The notes under the pieces were generated by a model. That model did not search any database. It was not told the origin of the DNA and saw only the letters and a list, made by a program, of their open reading frames with translations. From Pyropia yezoensis (Eukaryota; Rhodophyta; Bangiophyceae; Bangiales; Bangiaceae), in NCBI GenBank assembly GCA_009829735.1, contig CM020618.1, positions 7,380,627 to 7,444,626 on the forward strand: a DNA stretch of 64,000 nucleotides. The letters are read 5' to 3'. Positions 29,359-40,000 of the stretch are shown here, in pieces; position 1 is the stretch's first letter; every line of letters starts with the position of its first letter. The position numbers and the translations under genes were made by a program.

Positions 29359-31301
29359 TCGTTTCCCGCCGACTTGGCGTCCGAATCCGAGGACGAAGGG
29401 GAAGACGACGAGTCCGAGGACGACGTGTCCGCCCCCTTTGCGGGGGGTGTGGCGACCGCCACCACCGGTCGAAAGCCACCCTCGCGGCGTGAACGTACTT
29501 CGCTCGTAGCCGACTTCTTACTCGCATTCCTAACAAGTTGTTGGATGCGTTTACTCAACTTGGGGCAATCATATGCCCAGTGTCCATCGGAGTTGCAGTT
29601 CCAACACCGATTGTCAGTTCCCGGAGGGGTCCTCCCAGCTGGGGAAGACGAAGAGATACCCTGGGAAGTTCCCACGGTAGCTACCACCCTCTCCTTGCGG
29701 ATTCGGCGTGCCTCTCTCAACTCTCTGGCCTGGCGCGCCTCCTCCCGATCCTTGGCCAACTCGGCTTGACGCTCCTGGCGTTGTTCCTCCCGCAACTGGC
29801 GGTACGCCTCGCCTCTGCGGTAGGCGAACCTGTCCAACTCGGCCAGGATCGCCTGGGCAGTGTTATGCTCCCGGGTCTCCATCCGGACTGACCAATGGAG
29901 TCCCTCCACAAACCGACTCTTCACCACAGCTTGTGGATGAAGAAACCCGCAAAGATTGTTGAGCTTACGGACTCGCTCCGCAAAGAACAACTCGTCCTCC
30001 GCCTCTTCCTGATGGGCTTGCGTAAACTCCCCGACTTGAGAAGCCAGCGCCGCTTCATCAACCATGGCCCTCAACAACCAGTTGACGAGCTCCAAATAGG
30101 ACGTCACCTCCCCAGCGCCTCCACTTGAGGAGCTGGGCATGACAGACATAAGTTCTGTCCGTAGGTCGCCTTTCGTAAACTCCTGTAGCATGTAAAAAGC
30201 CATGCCTTCACTTATGGCATTGTCGTCACAGGCTTTTGTGAAACGACGTAGGAACTCAAAGACACGGAGGGGGGGAGTTCCATCCCACTCCGCTTTGTGC
30301 CCAAAAGAGTGAAGTGCATTCTTCTTGGCACGGCCCATGGCTCGGGCCTGGTCAGGACCATACGCCACCGACTTGTTGTGGAGGGCGTAGGTCTCACAGT
30401 CAAAGATCCTCTGGTAGACCGGGTTGGCTACCTGGATCTTGGGCGGCACCTCACGTTGAGGGAACAGCCGCTGTGGCACTGGGGTAAGTTCACCCTCAGT
30501 GCCTGTAGTCCGGCGCGGCGCGCTTGGTGTAGCCGCCGGCGTTGCCGGGGGGAACTCCCCCATAAAGGGCGTATGCCCCACCGAGTATGGTGTGGCTCCC
30601 TCGTTGGGAGTCACAGGTGTCGCCCCCTGTTCGGGGCGACCAGAGGTAGGCGTCAGGAGGGATTCCCCCGGCGCCTGCGGGTTCGAAAGCCCCGATCCGG
30701 TCTGGACATTAAGGCCATCTGGCAAACTCGCCACAATCTGATTCAGAATAGTATTCGTCATCGTGACCACCAGGTCCGGCAAAGTCTGCCGCAACACATT
30801 GGTCGCCTCCCGACGGACAGTTTCCGCGAGGAGTGGATTGACGACTCCAGTTGAGTCTCGGTCCGCCTCCGGGAGTCCACCTGAGGGGTAACCACGTTCC
30901 TCAGGGGTCTCAACCGGGGGCATGGGCGCGAGCCGATCGCCGACCAACGGAGGTCCGCCGTCCTCCGAAAGCCTAGTTGGCGACGGCTCCAAGCCAAAGC
31001 TGGCTCCAACCCGAGTAGAACCCGCGGGGACAGTCCTCACCCCTTGGGACGTTCCCGTTCAGTGTACCACACGGTGGCCAGACTTCGGCCCACCCACATC
31101 AGAAGTGTCACCCGAGTGAACTCCCGACTGAGTCGGGGTGGCTTGTTGCCCGCCCGTACTTCCAGTCCTGCTGGCTTGAGGGACCTCCAGTCCCTCTGCG
31201 ACCCCAGGTAAACCCACCTGTGTCTCACCAGTGTTCAAAGGCACTGAAGTACGTGCGTCACCCGTGTACTCCCCGGACGACGGGGGGTCCGAGCTAGCCA
31301 T
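29355..31301 (-). pseudogene. gag: Older B element gag with one in-frame stop
   Basis: 648 codons from ATG 31301 (MASSDPPSSG...), broken only by TGA at 31059-31061 where the younger copy has TCA (Ser). The frame is the same on both sides of it. The capsid-like domain, coiled-coil stretch and zinc knuckle CWNCNSDGHWAYDC are intact after the stop. The C-terminal Ser/Asp tail differs slightly from the younger copy. The heptamer GGGAAAC and ATGA overlap with pol are kept. Confidence 0.85.
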
Positions 31302-31399
31302 GTTGGCTGACGATCCGTATTACACGGTCCAAGTCCGCCGTTCCTCTGAGACAGAGGGCCCCCTACACCCGGGTGCACCCGGAGGTAAAGTTTACCTCT

Positions 31400-31418
31400 G
31401 TCCCCTGCTGCTCCACCA
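31400..31418 (-). promoter_or_regulatory. Primer-binding site, older B element
   Basis: Same 19 bases, TGGTGGAGCAGCAGGGGAC on the minus strand, two bases inside the LTR at 31421. Confidence 0.75.
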
Positions 31419-31420
31419 AA

Positions 31421-31883
31421 TGTGGTAGGAACCACTTGCACACACGACACCCAAGTTGGGGCGGTGTACAAGGGCTGCCTCCCGTGTCGGGGGAACCGGA
31501 AGAAGTGCAAGTCGCACACACTCTGTCCCTGTTGTGGGGCAAAGCCCCCACGGACAAACAAGAGGATGGTGTGTGGTCCAACAGGGTCGGGACGGGGACG
31601 CAGGGCCAAGCCCCGCTGTCCATTCCCTTATCCCCCCAGGGTCCCCTCAGAATCTCGCCACCCAGAACCTCCTACCCCAGCACCTGCCCACCGGGCCACA
31701 CGAAAATTCAAGACGATAAATGCAGAAAACCCTCAAATCCAAGTTGGATATACTACTAAGCTAACTATCCCAAACTTAGGGAATATGGACCCAAATGCAG
31801 GGGGAGGAACGGATCAGGCTAGTGGCCTGCCGCCCCTTGCATGGCACGTGTTGCCCCCCAACCTGAGGGTCAATACTGCCACA
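31421..31883 (-). repeat. Older B element, 5' LTR
   Basis: 463 bp, TGTGGTAGGAACC...ATACTGCCACA, with a short internal deletion relative to 24384-24852 (CAACAGGGTCGGGAC). No partner LTR is identifiable because the other end of the element is lost. Confidence 0.85.
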
Positions 31884-33321
31884 GTACACTTGGCGCGTCA
31901 CCACGCCAATCACGGTCTTCTTGTCCAGGGTTGGCGCAGTGTGGCGTTCCACCCCCGGCGCATACGGGTAGTCCCCGATGCGGAGCCCCTCCTTGAGTAC
32001 CACGCAGCCGTCGTGAAGTTCACGGCCGACCTAGACGAGCAAGCGAAGGGTGCCATAGACCTTGGACCCACGGGAGGGTCGGCGCAACTTGTGCTCGATG
32101 CTCTCCCACTCGATGAGCTTTTGAAGCCTCAGCATCTCCTCAAGTAGAGTGAGACGGCCCGACGGGCAACCCTCAGATACTAGCCGAGGGGTGAGCTGCT
32201 CCAAACTTTGGATCAGGAGGAGCAACAAGTGCCAAAACATCTTGCGTCGCTGTACGCATACTACCCAGGTCGACATGATCTCGAGATGCCACAGTGTTGC
32301 CAACATGGCGAACACTAGATGGTCCGGTCTAGCCGTCAACATGACGGAGCCATAATGGTCAACCAACCGCGGCAACAATGCCGGGAATCCATCGGGGATC
32401 TCAACTTGATGCCACCACTCAGGCTTCTTGGGGTAGAGTTGCTCCTAGTTCGCCGGCGCTTGTTGCGCACACTCAAGTTGAGCTGAGGTCACCATGTAGG
32501 GACCTCGCCGGATGTCCCTCTCCATCCGTGCATCACGATGATGCAGTTGGGGGTCAGTCGTACGTAGGTACGCGGGGTGAGTTGCCACCGCGTCCCAGGT
32601 GAATGTCGGCATGTTGCCGGGGCCCTCCATAGTAACCCCGCGGTTCAACAAGTTCTTTATCCGCTACACGTCTTCGACCTCCTCCTCGTTGAAGAAAGGC
32701 GAACTGGTCCGTCTTGCAGTCATGACGGACACTGACCCTGCGACAGAACTTCTCCCGTAGGCGCCCCCAGACGCGTTCCATTGCTGTACCAACTCGTCCA
32801 CAGCGGATAACCGTCAAGCAGTCCTCATACAGAGGCCAGGGCGGATGAAACCACATTCCCAGGCCCTCCCGTTGAGTTACGGGGCCTGCCTCCGGGGGAG
32901 AGCCCGCCGCCAACCCAGAGTCGGGTGGCGCTGGCACCCCATCCCCCGATGCAACCGAGGGGCTCCCGCCGGAAGTCCCGACGGGTCCTACGACGTAGGA
33001 TGCATCCTCCATACGCTGGTCCAGGGAGTCAGAGTCCAACCCAGGACTCACCTTGGCTCTCCTTAAGCTGGGGAGAGACAACTTGGTCACAGCTTCCCGA
33101 GGTCCACCTCGAGTTGAGGGGGACCTTGGTCGAGGGTAGACTAGGGGCCTCCCCAACGTGAAATGGCCCCGGGTAAGGTGAAGGAGATGTGTTGGTGCTG
33201 AAGAGGTAAGTGCAAGCTGCCAAGTGGGCAAGCTTTAGAAGAAGGGTGGTCGACGAGACCGCCTCCTCGTCAACGTGACGTACCGGGGGATCGCAAGTCG
33301 CGCCCCCGGGGAGCGCAACAC
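31884..33321 (-). pseudogene. Element D antisense accessory gene, degenerate
   Basis: B-like antisense gene in inverted orientation, meaning that D itself is a plus-strand element. Recognisable pieces: WPLYEDCLTVIRCGRVGTAM, DQRMEDASYVVGP, DHYGSVML, WHLLLLLIQSLEQLTPRLV and EMLRLQKLIEWESIEH. It is broken by several frameshifts and stops, and ends where the older B element begins at 31884. More diverged than any other copy. Element C is inserted into its 5' flank. The 21-base palindrome of the younger copy has decayed here (33061-33080), so D is old. Confidence 0.7.
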
Positions 33322-33684
33322 TGTAGCACAATAGGGATCCGTCGCACGTCCACTCTCAGGGAACACTCACCAAGGGGGATCGGCACCAACGTCACCGGGA
33401 GGCCAAGGTTGCTGTCCTTGGAGCGCAAGCCACGGGACCAAGATGGGAGCCCAAATGGGAGGGGTTTGTTGTTTTACCTTGGCCGGCGGTGGATTCGCCA
33501 CCGGCCCCCTCGTTATAAACCCTCGGAGACACTACTAACTACCCTCCACCCAAAGATGCAAGTCCCTCTAGTCCTACGTAACTTATAGATACCGTGACCA
33601 GTACGGACTCTCAAATTGAAAGCCAAGGATTAGAAGTAGCCCCACTAATATTAGGGTCACAATACGGACAACCATATTGCTACA
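33322..33684 (-). repeat. Element C 3' LTR
   Basis: 363 bp, flanked outside by AACAC and inside by the polypurine tract. It contains the TATA-like GTTTATAACG (minus strand, 33512-33521) and, just downstream of it on the minus strand, a GC-rich hairpin (CCGGTGGCGAATCCACCGCCGG). Confidence 0.95.
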
Positions 33685-33697
33685 TATCCCCCCCTTA
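33685..33697 (-). promoter_or_regulatory. Polypurine tract of element C
   Basis: The minus strand reads AAGGGGGGGATA directly before the 3' LTR start TGTAGCAATATGG. Confidence 0.8.
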
Positions 33698-34275
33698 GAT
33701 TCGGCCCGTCTTCGGGTCGAGTTGCATTCGGGTTACCGAATGTAAGTGGGTCGCGTGACCGTTTACCAGTCGGGTGGGGCTTTGCGCCCCGTCGCGACAG
33801 ACACCCCTTTTCGAGGTTGTCTGAGGGGGGTGCCCCCCTTTGTGTGGTACACACACGATCCGTTTTCCGGACCGTTAGATTCCCGATGCGGGTTTCTGTT
33901 CACGACCCCCCTTTCCGAGGGGTGGTGCAAGCGGATCCGCCACCAGGTGCCTGGTGGTAGGGGGGCCCCTCTCGTGTGGACGATTGAGTGGGGGGCGGGG
34001 GCTGCCCGCGTTACGTGGGGGCGGTTGGGGGTGACCCCCCCTCGATTACCCCGTGTGGGGGGGGGCGTGGCCCCGCCCCAGGTGCCTGGCGGGAGCGCCC
34101 TCGTAGGTCGGCTGGCGCGGGTCGTCCCGCGCTTCCCTATCGCTGGTGCCCAGCTGTGTGGTTATAAGCGCGGGTGCCCGCGCTTCCCTGGCTCGTCTGT
34201 GCGAGCGTTCTCTGTACCGGGTCGAGCCGGCCTCGGCTTTTCTGCAAGGGGCGCCCCTGCCACCCCGGTTGCACC
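33698..34275 (+). promoter_or_regulatory. Leader or promoter region of the antisense gene of element C
   Basis: About 580 bases between polypurine tract and antisense gene with no credible frame. It is GC-rich with several direct runs of C and G. A TATA-like TTATAAGC lies at 34162-34169, about 107 bases before the first ATG of the antisense gene (34276). The LTR also has a nearly symmetric TATA (TTATAAAC at 33513-33520 on the plus strand) that could fire toward the antisense gene. Promoter activity is inference. Confidence 0.35.
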
Positions 34276-36644
34276 ATGTCGGACCCCCAGGTACCCGGGG
34301 GCGAGGACGACCTCCTGCCTGAAGAGGGGGAAGAGGTGATGGTGGACGACGTTCCCGTCTCCGCCACCGTGGCGATTGCTTCCTAGCGAGCTCGTCGGAG
34401 GACGAGGACGACCGGGTGACCGTTCGTGTGGCCCCGGACGGTGCTCCGGGCGGTTTGTCGTCCGTGTGCAGCGGCACGACGGCTCCGTCGGGTGGCGGGC
34501 AACCGCGGGTAGCTGCTGCGTCTACCCCTACTCCTCCGGCGGCCCGGATGGCTTCTATCGCCGGTGCCGGCGCGGCTCAACCTCAAGACGGCGTCGCCGG
34601 CGTGTCGGGCGGTTATGGTGGCACCCCGACCGGGACGGCGGGTCAAGACGGCGCGGGTGCCCGCCCGGGTGGTTCATCCGCGGCTGCGGGTGGCGGGTCT
34701 ACCCCTGCTGCCCCCGAGGTGCCCCCGACGGGCTCGGATGGCGGCGTTGCTCTGGCCGCGGTGCCGCGGGCGTCTGGCGGTCAAGGTGGGTCTACACCGA
34801 TGGCAGTGGACTCCGGTAGTTACTCCGGGCGGGCGCCCGCCCTTCTTCATCCTCCTCGGCCGCGTGCGACTCCGGCGCCGGCCCCTCTTCCGGTGGGGCA
34901 TCCCCCGGCGCCCCCTATTCTTCCTGGTCCTGCCCGGGTTGCCCCGTTGGGTGGCGGCGTCGCCGTGGCGGCGGGTCAACCCGCCATGTCGATGTTCGAC
35001 TTGGTGGCTCGGGTTCGAGGCCTGACTGTACAAGAGTCAATGGAGTCCGATGGGCGGATGCGGGTGGACTTCCACCTGCCACATCCCCGTGGAGAGCCCT
35101 CCCGGCGCGTCAAGGTGGACCCGAATTGGGAGCGGGAGTTGATGCGGCTGGTCAACCAGCCGAACGCGGTGCGAGTGGAACACCATTGGATCCTGAGTCA
35201 GCCGGACGACCGGCATGCGCAGCTCTGGCGTACTCGGGTGGGACGGGGTGAGGTCTACCTCGACCCCGCCTTCGGGGTATGCGACCTGATTGCTCCCGCG
35301 TTGCCGCGGGAGATTGACTACCCGGCTAGTGCTCGGGGGATTGCGGCGGCGGCGGAGCCGGTTGCGTTTGGGGAGACGGTGGGCGGTACCGGTCGGTATC
35401 CCGAATTTGATTACTACCCGGGGGTATCCCCGTATCTGTCGTTGACGGCTCCCTACCCGCCTATGGCGGGGTTGAGGTCGGCGTCGAGCTGGCGACGTAA
35501 CCATGGTGTCATGGCGGATGCGTTTCGCACGGATATAACGTGTGCGTTGCAGACCGGCAACGGTCGTGCGCCGGTATACACTCCCGTGCGCCCGCCGCTA
35601 TGGCAGGAGGGGTGGGAACCCGCCCCTGCTTTCCGGTTTGACACCGGCTCCTGTCTCCGATACTTCGGGAGTGTATTGGCCTCCCGGCCGGTCCACCCGT
35701 TGCAGGGTACCTTCACCCTTGAGGTTACCCTCGGGCAGGCGTCCTCCTTCTTGCTGTCCGTCCGCCGGCAGGGGCGCCTGTTTCATCTTCCGACGGGTGT
35801 CCGTCGGCACATCGCGCAGTTGGGCGTGGACCTGATAGCTGCCAAGACCGGGTTGGCCCGGGAGTTCGAGGCCCTGCTGGCTGTTCACGATGCCGTGAAC
35901 TGGGCTGGGGTGTTGGCCCTTCCCCCGTACCGGGACCCGCAGGCTGGGGCTACCCCCTTGCCTCGTCACTCGTTGCGTATCCGGCGTACTCAGCCGGGTG
36001 AGCCTAGTTGCCATGGGTGGGCGTCCACCGAGGCCGTTCCTGACCTGGGTATTCCCATGGTTATCCATGACCCTCTTCAGGTCCTTGCCCCGTGGTTCGG
36101 TAACCCGATACCGGCGGCGGTTGGCCGTCGTCCCCGAGAGTGGGGCTCTGCGGGTGGGGAGCGTGAGGTGTCCCGTCGTCGGGCGGAGCCCCGCCGGGGT
36201 TACGGTGGAGCCCCTTCGGTAGGGTCCTACCGAGCCTCGTATCAGGGGCCACCGGCTCCGGTGGTAGCCGTGTCGGCTCTTGTGGCTCCTCTGGCTGCGC
36301 CAGTGTCATCTCCCGCCCCTGCCCTACATGACGGGGGTCCCCGTCTCTGGTACGAGGGCGTTGACGCCCTTGTTGCCCGCGCAATGCGGGAGGGTCTCTC
36401 TGTTAGCTGGGGGGATATCCCCCCAGGTGCTGCGCTAGTTGGGTCAGCGCGTTGCTTCGGTGGCGTGCTGGACCGCCTCCAGAAAGCTCTGGAGGACGTG
36501 GAGGCTGGCCGCAGCACCCTCGTCCAGCTATGCACCGAGGTAACTCGGGTGATTGACCGTCGTGAGATTGCCGACCGGTGGAGCACGGAGGTATACGCGC
36601 TTACGCGTGAGTGGCCTCCCTCGGGCAGTGGGTCTACACACTGA
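34276..36644 (+). CDS. Antisense accessory gene of element C
   Basis: An open frame of 742 codons (34416-36644), open from 34323, lies opposite to gag-pol between pol and the 3' LTR. The start is unclear. An ATG at 34276 opens an acidic 36-codon frame ending at 34386, one base out of phase, so a one-base indel or small intron may join them. The first in-frame ATG is 34548 (698 residues). Residues 1-190 are Ala/Gly/Pro-rich. A globular part at about 200-530 includes YFGSVL, RRQGRLFHLP and AVHDAVNW, which match the B antisense protein in order and spacing. A helical C-terminus follows. No transmembrane segment or catalytic motif is apparent. Function unknown. Confidence 0.75.
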
Positions 36645-37098
36645 GGAGCGCTATTGTTAGTGCGGGAGAGGGCCCCGGTGACCCTTATGGTGGCCGGGTA
36701 GTAGTCAGTATAAACTCATCCACTTTGGGGGCATTGCTTGCCTCTGTTTGCTGCCCTGGGGAGTACCCCTTCTGGCTCAGTGGTGCCTTGCCTCCCGCCC
36801 AACTTCTTCCGGTTGGTTCATGCTTGGGGAGGTCATCCTCCCTCACTGTGTGTCTTGGCTAGGGGAGGTCATCCTCCCGTGTAAGCCCCCTAGTTACTTC
36901 GATATTATCGAAGTTAGCCTTTACCTTTAAGTTAACTTATTAAGGTTCAGGTTTTACTTAGTTACCTAAGCTTGACTCTACTTAGTTGCCTAAGCTTGGT
37001 TCGACTCAGAAACCTAAGTCTGCCGTAACCATGTCACACCCTACTTAGTAGGTATAAGCCTCACCCCCCAACAGCCGAAGTCGGTGTCGGTTGGGTTG
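36645..37098. terminator. Convergent intergenic spacer of element C, rich in hairpins
   Basis: Lies between the 3' ends of the antisense gene (plus) and pol (minus). AT-rich in a GC-rich element. It holds two GGGGAGGTCATCCTCCC hairpins (about 36826 and 36862), a near-perfect 19-base palindrome ACTTCGATATTATCGAAGT at 36896-36914, TAAGTTAACTTA, and two copies of CTTAG-TT(A/G)-CCTAAGCTTG. It is placed to end both transcripts. Terminator or polyadenylation role is inferred from position. Confidence 0.4.
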
Positions 37099-40000
37099 TT
37101 ACAGTAGGCGTCGTCGCCTCATGAAAGGCATGAGGAGTTGGCGGGGCATATTCGCCGCCTGTTCCCAGGTGGGTGAGTCGTATCCGACCCACATAACCTT
37201 GACGTACCAGGGTCCTGGTAGGTTCGGGTGGGTGTGTCCGACCACGCTCTCTACTTGGTATGGAATCCCATCCGGTCCCACCGGGTCATCTGACCGGTGG
37301 GTTGTAAGAGCTTCATGTAGCAACCCAGCCGGTGCCGGCTGAGGCTGTTCCGGCTTCGGAGCAGGTGTGACATCATTCACACTGATGCGTTGGATCTCCG
37401 TATCGGAGTGTAAGATAACAGAGTGGTCATCTCTGTGGAGAATCTGGTACGGTCCCTTGACCGGTTGCATGAGCTTGTTCCCCCGGAACTTCTGGTGTCT
37501 GATGTAGACCCAGTCACCTGTTACCAGGGTAGCGTTGCGCACCCGTAGTCGGGCGTCGAAGTTCTTCTTGTAACGAAGTTGTGTTCTGTCAAGGGCACCC
37601 TTGAGCTTCGGTATCATCCACGATAGCTTGGCCAACCAAGCTAGGTGGATACGTTCGGCCGGTCGGCCTTTCGGTGTATCATACCGAGTGCACCTGCCTG
37701 GCGGCAGCGTCAGGTTACCGACGCCTAGTGGCATGACCCACTCCAGCGGAGCGATGTTCGTGCTCCGATGTGGCCTGGCATTGTATGCCAGGGTGAGTAC
37801 GGACAGAAGCCTGTCCCAAGTGTTCGTGTGCTCGGCCACGTAGCACTGTAGCATCTTGACGATGGTGCGGTTGAACCGCTCCACCTGCCCGTTGGTTTGC
37901 GGGTGGTAGTCGGATGCCCGACGTGGTTCGATGCCGAACATGCCCAGGACCTTAGTGCAGAATGCTGACGTAAGGTTTGCTCCGTTGTCGGAGAGGAGTT
38001 GCTTCATGACTCCGTATGCACTGATCCAGTGGTCAACCACTGCGTTCATGATGGTGTATGCCGTATCATTCGGGATGGCTGCCGCTCGTGACAGCTTAGT
38101 GAAGCGGTCAGACATGACCAGGATATACCTGTTCCCTTCTTCCGTTACCGGAAGTGGCCCGAGTATGTCGATAGCGACTTGCTCGTTGGGCCCATCGGGT
38201 GGGAATAGCTTCATGGCAGACGCCTGCCTATGTAGACTCATGCGGTTACGCGCACAGGGGTGGCATCCCCTTACGTGGTCGACCACGTCGACGGCCATTG
38301 CTGGCCAGTAGAAGAACCTTCGCATTGCTGCGAACATACGTGAACCCCCCGGGTGTCCGGCTGTGGGGTTCTCGTGTTCTCGTTCCATGACGGCTTGCGG
38401 TAAGGACACGGGAACCACGACTTGATGTCGTCCATCAGCGGGTGCCCGCCGGTATATGAGTCCGTCTTCGTTCTCGGAGAAGATGCCGGCCGTACCGGCC
38501 AGGAGGTTAGCGCGATGACGTCTACAGTCGTCGTCATTGGCTTGTGCCTCGCGGAAGTCCGCGAGGGTTAGTGGGCATGCTCGGTGTGCCATGGTATGGT
38601 CAACCATACCTTGGGTAGCGTTACCCACCATGCAGACCGGTACCACCGGGATGTCCTCGTCCACCGGGCGGGTATCCCCGCTTGGGGTGTCGAGTCGAGA
38701 CAATGCGTCTCCGAGATCGTGGGTTGACCCAGCCTTATACACGGTACGGTAGTCGTGCTCGGCCATCTTTAGCCTCCATCGGGCTAGCCTCCCATGGCTA
38801 TCGGAATCCTTGTCACCAAGGTTGAGGAGCCATCGTAGGGGTTCGTGGTCGGACCTCACGATGAACCTGGAGCCCTCCAGGTATGGACGGAGCAGTTGCA
38901 CTGCCCATATAACTCCGAGGCATTCACGCTCGGTGGCACTATAGTTACGCTCAGCCGGGTTGAGTGTCAGGCTGAAGTATCCTACCGGACGTAGGTCCGG
39001 GATAACGTTATCGGTACCGATCAACGTCTCCCCCTGTAGCAGGGTGCATCCCACTTGGGTGTCGCACGCATCGACATCGATGACGAAGGTACCCCGTCGG
39101 TGCGGTAACGCAAGGACGGGTGGGGATAGTAGGGCTCGCTTCAGTGACTCGAATGCCTCCTCTTCGCTAGGCGAAGGGGGTTGGAGTACCTTGGGCAGGG
39201 TACTGCCCGTAAGAACCGTTAACGGTCTAGCTATCCGAGCGAAGTCCTTGACGAACCGTCGGTATACATTGCACATTCCCAGGAAGCTCTTGAGCTGCGT
39301 CTGGGTGTTAGGGAACCGGGCATCCCGGAGTGCCCGGGTATTGGCTTCGAGTACCCCTAGTTTACGAGGGGTTATCTGGTGGCCCAGATACTCGACCGTC
39401 TGTTGGAAGAAGGCGCACTTCTTCAGACGCAGGGTTACCCCGGCGTTCCGCAAGAGGGTGAGTACCTCGTCCACATGTTGCACATGGTCATCCATGTTAC
39501 GCGAGAAGACGATAACGTCATCGAGGTACACTAGGCAGTTACGCCACTTCACCCCCGACAGTATAATGTCGATAGCCCGCTGGAATGTAGCGGGGGCGTT
39601 GGACAATCCGAAGGGCATCCTTAGGAACTCGTACACTCCACTGTGACAGACGAATGCCGTCTTGGGGATATCCTCGTCCGCCACCGGGATCTGCCAGTAT
39701 CCGGCATTGCAGTCGATGGTGGTAAACACCGTAGCTTCCCCCAGGGAGTCGATGCTTTCATCCATCCTTGGTAAAGGGTAGGAGTCCTTCTTGGTAACCA
39801 AGTTGAGGCGTCGATAATCGATGCAAAACCGAGGGGTTTGATCCTTCTTCGGTACAATAACGACTGGGGCACCCCACTCCGACATCGAAGGTCGTATCAC
39901 CTTCGGTTCACTCATCCTCTTCACTTCTCCATCAACGATCTCTCGTTGCATAGGTCCCGCTCGGTGCGGTTGTGACCGGGCGGGGCGTGCGCCTGGTACC

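Larger units (their letters stand above)
24853..31883 (-). mobile_element. Older B element, main part
   Basis: The host element of the younger B insertion. Together with 5951-6815 it gives antisense gene, pol, gag and 5' LTR in the usual B order. Its 3' LTR and the start of its antisense gene are missing at the 5951 junction with element A. Right flank beyond the LTR (31884) is element D. Confidence 0.8.

Noticed and set aside
6816-31883. Tandem array of three B elements sharing LTRs
   Set aside because: The duplication at 6811/24853 and the restored gene show nesting, and the left and right halves around the gap look like one element.
34276-36644. The 742-codon frame as a host gene captured by chance, or an envelope gene
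   Set aside because: Its relatives sit at the same place in B and D. An envelope would be in sense orientation with signal peptide and membrane segment, neither of which is seen.
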